Shown here piece by piece: positions 1-8,337 of a DNA stretch of 64,000 nt. A model generated the notes under the pieces. It was not told the DNA's origin. It worked only from the letters and a program-made list of their open reading frames with translations, and searched no databases. A program made the translations under genes and the position numbers. The stretch is taken from positions 434,001-498,000 of the forward strand of contig NZ_KB905692.1 of NCBI RefSeq assembly GCF_000380985.1, in the 5' to 3' direction. This DNA is from Proteiniphilum acetatigenes DSM 18083 (GTDB lineage: Bacteria > Bacteroidota > Bacteroidia > Bacteroidales > Dysgonomonadaceae). Within the stretch, counting starts at the first letter, position 1; the number at the start of each line of letters is the position of its first letter.

Positions 1-1005
1 TCGAGCTACGGCAATCCGGAAATCACCAAAGTCAGTTTAGGCGTTCGTAATAACCCCGGCATCCTGATCAGCGGACACGACATGAAAGATATGGAGGAGC
101 TCCTGAAGCAAACCGAAGGGACCGGGGTAGACGTATATACCCATAGTGAAATGCTACCGGCCAACTATTATCCGGCATTCAAAAAATACAATCATTTTGC
201 AGGCAACTACGGTAGTTCGTGGTGGCATCAGACAGAGGATTTTGAACATTTCAACGGCGTAATCCTTTTCACTACTAACTGTATCGTTCCTCCCAGAAAA
301 ACTTCTACTTACGGAGACAGGGTATATACTACCGGCGCTTCCGGATTTGAAGGGTTCAAACATATTGAAGACCGCAAAGACGGACAACCCAAAGATTTCT
401 CCGCTCTGATTGAGCATGCAAAAAAATGCGCATCTCCTACAGAAATAGAGAGTGGTGAGATCATCGGCGGATTTGCCCATAACCAGGTCATTGCATTGGC
501 TGACAGAGTAGTAGATGCCGTAAAGACAGGGGCTATCCGCAAGTTCTTCGTGATGGGCGGTTGTGACGGCCGTATGAAAGGGCGCAACTATTACACCGAA
601 TTTGCAGAGAAGCTACCTAAAGATACAGTGATCCTTACCGCCGGATGTGCAAAATACCGCTACAACAAACTGCCTTTGGGAGAGATCAACGGTATTCCCC
701 GTGTACTGGATGCCGGACAGTGTAACGACAGCTATTCTCTGGTAAAGATTGCATTGGCGTTGAAAGAAGCCTTCGGCCTTGACGACCTGAATGATCTGCC
801 TATTGCCTATAATATTGCATGGTATGAGCAGAAAGCGGTAATTGTACTGTTGGCATTGCTTTCACTGGGAGTGAAGAATATTCATTTAGGTCCTACCCTG
901 CCTGCATTTCTCTCACCGAATGTGGTCAACGTATTGGTCAACAATTTCGGGATAGCAGGTATCACCAATGTGGATGAAGATATGAAAACACTTTTAAGTG
1001 CGTGA
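1..1005 (+). CDS. hcp: Hydroxylamine reductase / hybrid cluster protein, C-terminal part
   Basis: The frame is open from the first base, so the N-terminus lies outside the window; 334 codons plus stop remain. Hcp is a cytoplasmic iron-sulfur enzyme linked to removal of NO and hydroxylamine. The cluster-ligand region of the family is visible: TTNCIVPP with its Cys codon at 280-282, [23 protein letters not shown] and [10 protein letters not shown]. The C-terminus ends as is usual for the family, so nothing is lost at this end. A hairpin terminator follows 24 bases after the stop. Another operon that may respond to nitrosative stress lies about 14 kb away (15284-17399). Confidence 0.95.
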   Translation, partial: SSYGNPEITKVSLGVRNNPGILISGHDMKDMEELLKQTEGTGVDVYTHSEMLPANYYPAFKKYNHFAGNYGSSWWHQTEDFEHFNGVILFTTNCIVPPRKTSTYGDRVYTTGASGFEGFKHIEDRKDGQPKDFSALIEHAKKCASPTEIESGEIIGGFAHNQVIALADRVVDAVKTGAIRKFFVMGGCDGRMKGRNYYTEFAEKLPKDTVILTAGCAKYRYNKLPLGEINGIPRVLDAGQCNDSYSLVKIALALKEAFGLDDLNDLPIAYNIAWYEQKAVIVLLALLSLGVKNIHLGPTLPAFLSPNVVNVLVNNFGIAGITNVDEDMKTLLSA

Positions 1006-1028
1006 TAGTAAGGTAAAATTGATTGTTG

Positions 1029-1060
1029 AAAAGCCGGCTCTGACAAAGCCGGTTTTTTTT
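1029..1060 (+). terminator. Rho-independent terminator of hcp
   Basis: A GC-rich stem (AAAGCCGGC pairing with GCCGGTTT, including one G-U pair) with a 9-base loop is followed by a run of eight T. It lies 24 bases after the hcp stop. Confidence 0.9.
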
Positions 1061-1284
1061 ATTACAAAAAATATTTGTGAATTTATGAATTCAATAATCA
1101 TTGATTAATTCCGTATTATAAAAAAAGACTATGGACACAACAATCTCAATATATTACGCATTTCCCATATCAATAAATCTATAACAAAAAAATCCGATCA
1201 ACCTTTTCGAAAAAAGGAATTAACTGTTTGAAAACAGTCGAGTAGAAAGATGGAGTATTAGAAGCAGATCATTATTTCCTCTTT

Positions 1285-1659
1285 TCAGTTGTCCGATTTT
1301 TTGAATGTTCTTATACGATAAGAGGATATTCGAATGTATATCAAACGAGGTTCTTTCAGTAATGTTTTGGTGCCGGTAAACTGTGTGATCAACACCAGTT
1401 GGTAATTCCCTTTAGGCAGAATTAATCTCATCTACAAGACAACGATTTGTCAGAAAGTCTTCATAGATATGGCTTATCAATTTTATCGGAAGATAATTAA
1501 ATGATACAGCCTCCATAAAGACATTTGACCTATTCCACCCGTCTCGAACCACATTACTAGCATCAGCCAGTTGGAATCGATCCTCAGGTATGGACTGATC
1601 TCCTTCACCTTTCCTGTGAAGGACTCCCTGTTCTCTTCTATCAGGTGTTCGAAAATCAT
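1285..1659 (-). pseudogene. Decayed gene remnants, one resembling a lysozyme/transglycosylase-like N-terminus
   Basis: No intact gene is visible between 1061 and 1700. A 58-codon frame (1659 down to 1483) starts with MIFEHLIEENRES and continues FTGKVKEISPYLRIDSNWLM and LVMWFETGG. I associate this pattern with the start of lysozyme-like or transglycosylase-like proteins; the frame then breaks off. A second short frame (1431 down to 1285) reads like the end of a protein (RLILPKGNYQLVLITQF). A 99-codon frame at 1412-1711 covers the same DNA but looks less protein-like. Whether the pieces belong to one gene cannot be decided here. The stretch 1061-1284 is AT-rich and shows nothing I can name. Confidence 0.35.
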
Positions 1660-1700
1660 TTTCTTTCTCTGGGATAAACCTGCCGGCAGGGAATAACATT

Positions 1701-3176
1701 CTATTTTTCATACGCTTCGATAAATCTTTTTACCTGATCGGGAGTCAAATTTTTTCCGATAATGTTCTTGTTATCATCTAATAGATATATAACAGGAACT
1801 GTAGTAATATTATATAAGCCCATGTATTTTACACTATTGGGGCTCCATCCATTAATCCATCCTAAGAATTTTTGTTTGTTTATATAATCAATCCATTCAG
1901 CTTTCGAATTTTTTGTACTTGCTACCTGTATAGCAACAACCTGTAGTCCTTTGTCTCTTCCTTCTTCAAATACCTTATATAGTTCTTCTATCATTATTTT
2001 GCAATGGTCACAACCTACGTCCCAAAATAAGATCGCGGTATATTTCGCTGTTACACTTTGCCTGAAGTCTTGTATAATACTTCCTGTATTAAGGTCGGAT
2101 TTTATTGCCGTGTCTATTGCTGCCTCGAACTGCTCGGGAGATAACGACATCAGCTTTTCTATAGGAGGAGCATATTTGCCCACAAGGCATGGTTTCCGCA
2201 GAGCTACTTCAAATCGCAATCTCTCGATTTGTTCAAAATTACTCCATGTGGCATAAGGTATATACCACTTCTCGGCAATATGCACCCATACATTTTCATG
2301 TACCATTACAGGACTCTTTACATAGTAGTTAAAAAGAGTCATTAAGATGCAGCGAAATATTTCGTCATTATATTGTGCTTTTATCAATATCTTATCTGTT
2401 TCTGCACATATAGTATCGGGATGTTGGGGTATTGCGTCTCCCATATAACCCAAAAGCCTATCAGTATAATAAGGTGTACGCAACAGTTCAGGATCAAATA
2501 TGTCGAAATTATCAAAATAATGATCTCTATAGTAATCGTACCTATCACCTGGATCGGTCACTTTCCCTTCCATGTCAGTCACAGTAACAGTCGGGGTCGA
2601 TAAGGGAGGCATAAGAGATCTCAGGTATTTATTCAGATATGTATCTTTATTGGAATTTACTGCTTGGCTGAGATATGCTATTCTTTCTTTTCCGTGCAAA
2701 GATTGTATTTCTGCCTGTATAGCTGTTTTCTGCTCGTTAGTCGGAGCTTTTATCCATTGTTCAGTCAATTTCTGTATCTTATTGGTGATGGATAAATTAT
2801 GACGTTGAAATTGATAAAAGATATCATTTTCTGAGGATGAAGCAAAACGGGCATTATGTATCAAATCTGATATATCAGAATGTATGGTAAATTGCTGTTT
2901 GTCCCCCATAATGATATCCATTTTATGATTCCCTATTTTAAGAAAATACAACCCTTTGGGCAACGGTTTATCTCCTTTGAAAACTCCGGAACCCAGATGA
3001 TCCAGAAACAACGTATCATCAGCTATGAATATATTTTCCCGAGCATAATAATGCCCCAAAATTACCGTATCCTGGATATTCTCAATCGTCACTGCAATCT
3101 CATATCCTTGTGAAAATCCAGGTAGTATTACCCCTAAGGATAATATCATGCACCATATATGTTTAATGACCATCAT
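1701..3176 (-). CDS. Secreted thioredoxin-like protein (DUF4369/DUF5106 type, TlpA-like)
   Basis: A 491-aa protein with a signal peptide (about residues 1-22, ending GFSQ). The next hundred residues (EIAVTIENIQDTVILGHYY onward) resemble DUF4369, which often precedes thioredoxin domains in Bacteroidales. A long helical middle is followed by a C-terminal thioredoxin-like fold with a CDHC redox pair at residues 389-392 and the cis-Pro segment TTVPVIYLL (Pro about 461). A role in periplasmic thiol-disulfide exchange or cell-envelope stress is likely; the partner is unknown. Two tandem Met codons could start translation (3176 or 3173). It lies 56 bases after the transporter stop on the same strand, so it may be the last gene of that locus or a separate unit. 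Confidence 0.8.
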   Translation of the reverse strand: MMVIKHIWCMILSLGVILPGFSQGYEIAVTIENIQDTVILGHYYARENIFIADDTLFLDHLGSGVFKGDKPLPKGLYFLKIGNHKMDIIMGDKQQFTIHSDISDLIHNARFASSSENDIFYQFQRHNLSITNKIQKLTEQWIKAPTNEQKTAIQAEIQSLHGKERIAYLSQAVNSNKDTYLNKYLRSLMPPLSTPTVTVTDMEGKVTDPGDRYDYYRDHYFDNFDIFDPELLRTPYYTDRLLGYMGDAIPQHPDTICAETDKILIKAQYNDEIFRCILMTLFNYYVKSPVMVHENVWVHIAEKWYIPYATWSNFEQIERLRFEVALRKPCLVGKYAPPIEKLMSLSPEQFEAAIDTAIKSDLNTGSIIQDFRQSVTAKYTAILFWDVGCDHCKIMIEELYKVFEEGRDKGLQVVAIQVASTKNSKAEWIDYINKQKFLGWINGWSPNSVKYMGLYNITTVPVIYLLDDNKNIIGKNLTPDQVKRFIEAYEK

Positions 3177-3232
3177 GAGATAGATTCTCTTATTCTTTTA
3201 ATCATTACCTGATACCTCAAAAGGTTTCTTTC

Positions 3233-4579
3233 CTATTTTATACCCAGTTCTTTTTGTATCGCTTCCAATGAAATTCCCTTGGTTTCTTTCATGAAAAATA
3301 TGACCCATATCAATTGCCCGACCATACATACGGCATAGAAAGCAAATGTCAGTCCTCCGGATAGTTGTGCTATAAGCGGGAATGTCCATGAAACGAACGC
3401 TGCAGCAATCCAATGGGTGGTTGTCCCCAATGACTGTCCTCTCGCCCTTACCCTATTTGGGAAGATCTCGCTGAGGTAAACCCAGATCACTGCACCCTGG
3501 CCAAAGGCATGTGATGCAATGAACAGGAACAGGCTGGCCAGCACCACCCAACTCCCCGTTTGTGTAAAGTCTGTCCCAAGGGTGAAAAAAGTTGCAGATA
3601 TGGTTACCAGGCTCACGATGTATCCTACAGATCCTATCAACATGAGTCGCTTCCTGCCGAATTTGTCTATGACGAACATCGCCGCTATGGTGAAAACAAG
3701 AAAAACCAAACCAACACCCATGGTATTCAACAGCGCCGCGCTCTTTTCAAAACCGGCCATGTTGAATATGTGGGGGGCATAGTAGAGCACGGCATTTACC
3801 CCCGACAGTTGGTTGAACAAAGCCAACATGACGGCCAGCGTGATCGGAACCTTGTATTTTTTCGTGAAGAAAGGCTCTTTCAGGGAATGGCGTTCCAAAT
3901 CCAGGGAAGCCCTGATATCCGCAATTTCCTGCGTTACCACGCCGGGCTCATTACCGCATACAAGGAGTACTTCTTTTGCTGCATCTACAGATCCATTTGC
4001 CACCAGCCAGCGCGGACTTTCGGGAATTAAAAATAACAATCCGAAAAACACCGCCGAGGGAATTGCCTCCACACCCAGCATCCAACGCCATTCCACATCC
4101 CCTAATTCCAGTGACGCAATGAAATAATTCGACATGTAGGCCAGCAGCATCCCGAAAACAATGTTCAGTTGTGCTGTGGCGACAAGGCGTCCCCTGTATT
4201 TTGCAGGCGAAATTTCCGCTATATACATGGGTGACACGACCGAAGCGCCACCAACACCCAATCCGCCGATAAAACGGAAGAATAAAAAACTATACCAATC
4301 CCAGGCAAATGCGACTCCGATTGACGATACAAAGTACAGTACGGCAAGCGTGAACAGTACAAACCTCCGTCCGTATCTGTCCGTTGGTTTGCCGATGGCC
4401 AAAGCCCCAATAATGGTACCTATCAAAGCACTGGCCACTGTAAGACCTAACTGGAAAGGAGATAAATCATACGTTGTTTCGAGCAATGCCGTGGTGCCGG
4501 AAATAACAGCCGTGTCAAAACCGAACAACAATCCCCCCAGGGCTGCTACTATCACTGATAATATTAATGTGCGTTTCAT
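3233..4579 (-). CDS. Sugar porter family MFS transporter
   Basis: A 448-aa inner-membrane protein with about 12 hydrophobic segments. Sugar-porter signatures are present: the first helix with GGLLFGFDTAVISG, DRYGRR in the loop after helix 2, RFIGGLGVGGASVVSPMYIA, PESPRWLV at mid-protein, and DKFGRKR in the second half. These proteins (XylE, GalP, GlcP) carry monosaccharides in with protons. As last transporter of the locus it probably imports the sugar released by the SusC/SusD system and equilibrated by the epimerase. Start 19 bases after the stop of the preceding 309-aa gene, so co-transcription is likely. The sugar cannot be read from sequence. Confidence 0.93.
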   Translation of the reverse strand: MKRTLILSVIVAALGGLLFGFDTAVISGTTALLETTYDLSPFQLGLTVASALIGTIIGALAIGKPTDRYGRRFVLFTLAVLYFVSSIGVAFAWDWYSFLFFRFIGGLGVGGASVVSPMYIAEISPAKYRGRLVATAQLNIVFGMLLAYMSNYFIASLELGDVEWRWMLGVEAIPSAVFFGLLFLIPESPRWLVANGSVDAAKEVLLVCGNEPGVVTQEIADIRASLDLERHSLKEPFFTKKYKVPITLAVMLALFNQLSGVNAVLYYAPHIFNMAGFEKSAALLNTMGVGLVFLVFTIAAMFVIDKFGRKRLMLIGSVGYIVSLVTISATFFTLGTDFTQTGSWVVLASLFLFIASHAFGQGAVIWVYLSEIFPNRVRARGQSLGTTTHWIAAAFVSWTFPLIAQLSGGLTFAFYAVCMVGQLIWVIFFMKETKGISLEAIQKELGIK

Positions 4580-4598
4580 TCTTAGTATTGTTATGGTT

Positions 4599-5528
4599 TT
4601 AGCCCCCGATATGCCCCGCTTTTACGGGCTTTCTGAAAACCTTATCGCTCCTGTAGAACCAATCAGTTGTTGAATCGGCACTTCCAGAAGGCGGGTTCAA
4701 CTTCGATTTGTACTTCTCATTAACAGGCGGTTTTGATATGACAAGGTTGAGCGGTACAGCAGAGTTTTCGTTTACCACCGCATATTCCGAGTTTTGCGGA
4801 TGGATATTGGTCCAGCCGTGGTCGCATGGCTGGAAATCAGGCTTTGCCACATACAGCTTTTCCCCTTGTTCCAATACAACGGGAACCAGATCCTTGTTTT
4901 CACCGGCAAGTTGCTCCGGTATGATAAAATCCGGGAACATCCGTTCGCCTCTCTTCCTTGAGGTAGTTAGGTATGGACGGTTCTTGTTAACCGGGTGATC
5001 GAATGCCCCGGGGTCGATAAATATGCATACTTTGCTTTTGGTAGTGTCCGAAAGCATCGTGAAATCCTCGAATTTCGCAGGAATCATGTCTATGTACCCT
5101 TTCTCTTTCCATACACTGTCAAACATACGGCCAGGATCAGCAATCATCACATACGTCCAATCCGGGGACCATGAATCATTCGGGGGCGAAAAATCATTGA
5201 TAATCTTTTTTGCATCGATTGTTCCCGTAGGAACGTCGGTATCCCCACTGTAAACCTGGGGGTCGAAAACAAACACGTTGTTGTGTGAATGCCTTGGCAG
5301 AAAAGGGGATACCAGACCTTTGTTGCACACCACATCATTGATACCGATATAAATGGCGAGAACGGTTTCCGGAACCGCGGGAATCAAATGTGCTATTTCA
5401 AGCGTATCGGCGCTCTCTGCCCCGGCCATATACAGTGGAAATTCTCTTAACAGTTTGCAGGAAGTGTCCATGAAGTAGAGATAATCACTTTCGCTAACGG
5501 AACTTGCAGGGGGTATTGACAGGTTCAT
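4599..5528 (-). CDS. Unrecognised 309-aa protein in the glycan locus
   Basis: I do not recognise a family. The protein has no signal peptide or membrane segment, so it is probably cytoplasmic. It begins with an Asp/Ser-rich stretch, then IPAVPETVLAIYIGINDVVC, several Asp/Pro-rich loops (FVFDPQVYSG, VMIADPGRMFD, CIFIDPGAFDHP) and a C-terminal part with PDFQPCDHGWTNIHP. The end is Lys- and Pro-rich. It starts 11 bases after the epimerase stop and ends 19 bases before the transporter start, so it is almost certainly translated as part of the operon. Its position between epimerase and importer suggests sugar handling or sensing; that is inference only. Confidence 0.65.
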   Translation of the reverse strand: MNLSIPPASSVSESDYLYFMDTSCKLLREFPLYMAGAESADTLEIAHLIPAVPETVLAIYIGINDVVCNKGLVSPFLPRHSHNNVFVFDPQVYSGDTDVPTGTIDAKKIINDFSPPNDSWSPDWTYVMIADPGRMFDSVWKEKGYIDMIPAKFEDFTMLSDTTKSKVCIFIDPGAFDHPVNKNRPYLTTSRKRGERMFPDFIIPEQLAGENKDLVPVVLEQGEKLYVAKPDFQPCDHGWTNIHPQNSEYAVVNENSAVPLNLVISKPPVNEKYKSKLNPPSGSADSTTDWFYRSDKVFRKPVKAGHIGG

Positions 5529-5539
5529 ATTTATAGGAT

Positions 5540-6706
5540 TTATTTTGTCAGAAATTTATAGATAATTGTTTCATCATATTTTTCGCCCGGTTGCAATTCA
5601 ATCGATTCGAAATTCGGTTTGTTAGGCGCGTCGGGATATCCTTGGGGTTCAAAACAAAAAGCGCCATTTTGCAGGTATGCCTTGCCTCCTTTTCCCGGTT
5701 TTCCGGTTAAAAAATTACTTGTGTAAAAATGCATGCAGGGCTGTGTGGTATATACTTCGAGAATCCTGCCACTTTTCGGATCAGTGGCTACGGCTGCCAA
5801 TACCGGATTCAGGTCTTCATTATGGTCAATCACGTAGTTCAGGTCATAGCCCTGGAATTTTGCCATTTTCATTTTTTCAAACCGGGAGCCTATTGTCCGG
5901 GGTGTTCGAAAATCAACCGGAAGATTGGCTACGTCAACGATTTCGCCGGTAGGTATCAGGTCATCGTCGGCCACGGTATATTTGTTGGCGTTGATCATTA
6001 CCTGTTGTTCCAGGATTGTACCGTTGCCTTCTCCCGCCAGATTAAAATAGCTGTGGTGAGTGAAATTCACCACGGTCGTCTCGTCTGTTTTAGACAAATA
6101 CCTGATTTTTAATTCACTGTCATTACTCAGGGTATAAACGACCTGGCAACTTAAATTGCCGGGATAACCCTCTTCTCCGTCACGGCTAAGGTACGACAGT
6201 TTCACTCCTGTTCCGGATTCATTGCTAAACCCTTCTCCCTTCCAGACCACCTTGTTAAACCCTTTGACACCTCCATGCAAATGGTTGGGACCGAAGTCGG
6301 GTAACGTGTTTTTTGCCAATGGATAGGTCATACCCCCAACAGCAATGCTTGCGTTCCCGATACGGTTGGCCACGCGGCCGATGGTGGCACCGAAATAATA
6401 ACCGTCATCCTCGTAGCCTTTGAGATCATCGTAACCTAGTACAATATCTTTTAATTCATGCCGAGTGTCGGGTACTATAATGCTCTTTACTATGGCTCCA
6501 AACTCTATAATCTCAATCTCGACCCCGTGCTTATTTTTTAGCAAAAAGGAATGCACTTCTTCTCCATTTTGTGCAATTCCAAAGATTTTTTTAGTTAAAA
6601 CCATATTATCTGTTTTTATTTGCTGATTTTTTTTTGAATGGGTGTATATCAACACCGCACCCAGTAAAACAAGTACTATTAAACCCCAATATTTATTCTG
6701 TTTCAT
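5540..6706 (-). CDS. galM: Aldose 1-epimerase (mutarotase)
   Basis: A 388-aa GalM-family protein that interconverts alpha and beta anomers of sugars. Family motifs are visible: GRVANRIGNAS, NHLHGGVKGFNKV (His), VNFTHHSYFNLAGEG (catalytic His region), GYDLNYV (Asp) and FCFEPQGYPDAPNKP (catalytic Glu). An N-terminal hydrophobic segment (residues about 8-23) has no lipobox Cys, so it acts as a signal peptide or membrane anchor and places the enzyme in the periplasm. This fits processing of sugar before import by the neighbouring transporter. It is separated from the upstream lipoprotein gene by about 200 bases in which I see no gene. Confidence 0.93.
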   Translation of the reverse strand: MKQNKYWGLIVLVLLGAVLIYTHSKKNQQIKTDNMVLTKKIFGIAQNGEEVHSFLLKNKHGVEIEIIEFGAIVKSIIVPDTRHELKDIVLGYDDLKGYEDDGYYFGATIGRVANRIGNASIAVGGMTYPLAKNTLPDFGPNHLHGGVKGFNKVVWKGEGFSNESGTGVKLSYLSRDGEEGYPGNLSCQVVYTLSNDSELKIRYLSKTDETTVVNFTHHSYFNLAGEGNGTILEQQVMINANKYTVADDDLIPTGEIVDVANLPVDFRTPRTIGSRFEKMKMAKFQGYDLNYVIDHNEDLNPVLAAVATDPKSGRILEVYTTQPCMHFYTSNFLTGKPGKGGKAYLQNGAFCFEPQGYPDAPNKPNFESIELQPGEKYDETIIYKFLTK

Positions 6707-6908
6707 TATTTACCCGGTTTACAATTTATATTGTACTCTCTCTCAATGCTGTGCAGACACAAATATTCCGCCGCTATGTTCATGGTAATCCTAAGATGAG
6801 GGCATTAACACCCACATGATTAAAATTTCAACAGCCGATCCTAAACAGAATTATTGCTATTTTATTCTCAGGAAGATGAATTTATTTTCCGATTTTAATC
6901 GTTTACTA

Positions 6909-8168
6909 CTATTTGTTAAGTTTAATTACAACATCCATCTGGTTCCACAGATAGTTTATCGCATGTGTCTTCCCGGTTTCATCTTTCATAGCGTCAGACC
7001 ATACAAGAACCATTTCCGTACCGTCTTCACTGATCCACTTCGGCGACAACTTGGGTTGATATGTCAGATTATCCTTATCGTCGGCAACCCAGTAATCCGT
7101 ATAATAAAATTCTTTCCATGGACCATACGCATTTTCCGAATACCAGAAGCCCAGGCTTCCTGTTTTTGTATGCATCCATGCGTCATAATAATCTTTTGCG
7201 GAATCGGTTAAACGATGACCGCCATAAGTTCCGCCACTAGTCATTATATAAAGACTCAACCCCGGATTCCATACAACGGACGGAAGCCATGAATACCAAC
7301 CGAAATATTCATTTTTCCCGTTCTTTTGTGGGAAAACATGAACGGCATCACGTTCCTCTATATTCTTAGACCAGGTAGGATTGCCGTTATCCCAACCCGA
7401 GAAATATTCCCAGTTATCACGTATTTCTATTTCCGTATTTTTTACACGAGCCAATAATAATCTGTGCGCCTGTGCGCCTTCCGGGGAATAGATGTATAGA
7501 TAGTCGTCTTTAGCTTCTTTATTGTCTTGTCCATGTTCAACAAACGCACAATATGAAAACGGATATGCTATCTGTCCATCCTGGTATAAACCATATTCTT
7601 CCCAAAAGAACATCTCATTTTCTGAGATGTCTTCTTTGGCTTCTTCATCCATGGGATCAATCAAACGGGTTTCACCATACCTGTTGACTCGATACCATGT
7701 TTCACCGTTATCTGTCGATTTGAGGAGTTTCATTCCTCTAAAAGGGCCTGACCACCTGTCATTCTGTGTCCTTGATACAAACGAATATATCACGCCGTTC
7801 ACAGAATATATGCCATAGCCAAACCATCCTTCGCCTTCGTCTTTAAACTTCGGATAATTTGGGACTTCGGATATGGTAAAATCATTCTTACCTCCTTTTA
7901 GCCGGTATACGTTATGATGATATTCCTGTCCTTCGTTTAACCAGTCTCCATCATCCATGGATACCATTATGTTCCCGTCCTTGAGCCATGTCATGCACCA
8001 GTTATCGCCTGTATGGCCTACACGTTTTATCGTTTCCCGCTTAAAATCAATTCCAGCCGGGTTCTTACTATCCTGATTGGAGTTACTATCCTGATTGGCG
8101 TTATTGCAGGAAACAATATAAAAAACCATCAATAAAGTTATACCTATTAGCCTTAAACCTATTTTCAT
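6909..8168 (-). CDS. DUF4185-like secreted lipoprotein (possible glycan-active beta-propeller)
   Basis: The frame is open further upstream (to 8276), but the Met at 8168 is the better start because it is followed at once by a lipoprotein signal (MKIGLRLIGITLLMVFYIVSC). The mature part has repeated propeller-like strands: TGDNWCMTWLKDGNIMVSMD, LLKSTDNGETWYRVN, WLPSVVWNPGLSLYIMTSGG and a final KWISEDGTEMVLVWSD. This resembles DUF4185 and sialidase-like folds. DUF4185 proteins include the endo-D-arabinanase family GH183, so a glycosidase role is possible; I cannot identify catalytic acids with certainty. It lies between SusD and the epimerase on the same strand. Confidence 0.6.
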   Translation of the reverse strand: MKIGLRLIGITLLMVFYIVSCNNANQDSNSNQDSKNPAGIDFKRETIKRVGHTGDNWCMTWLKDGNIMVSMDDGDWLNEGQEYHHNVYRLKGGKNDFTISEVPNYPKFKDEGEGWFGYGIYSVNGVIYSFVSRTQNDRWSGPFRGMKLLKSTDNGETWYRVNRYGETRLIDPMDEEAKEDISENEMFFWEEYGLYQDGQIAYPFSYCAFVEHGQDNKEAKDDYLYIYSPEGAQAHRLLLARVKNTEIEIRDNWEYFSGWDNGNPTWSKNIEERDAVHVFPQKNGKNEYFGWYSWLPSVVWNPGLSLYIMTSGGTYGGHRLTDSAKDYYDAWMHTKTGSLGFWYSENAYGPWKEFYYTDYWVADDKDNLTYQPKLSPKWISEDGTEMVLVWSDAMKDETGKTHAINYLWNQMDVVIKLNK

Positions 8169-8337
8169 CTTCTGTAATTTATTTACTTTTTTGTTATAAA
8201 CTTTGTTGCCAATCAGCCCCAAAGAGTATAGATTATGCTTACTTTCTGATAATTTATCTGATAACTGAGAGTTCATGATTCGTTATGAACTCTCAGTTTC
8301 AAAAAGACTTTATGTTTTATAAAAAATAAAATGGATA

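Noticed and set aside
3560-4030. 156-codon plus-strand ORF opposite the sugar porter gene
   Set aside because: It is antisense to conserved transporter helices and has no domain-like sequence.
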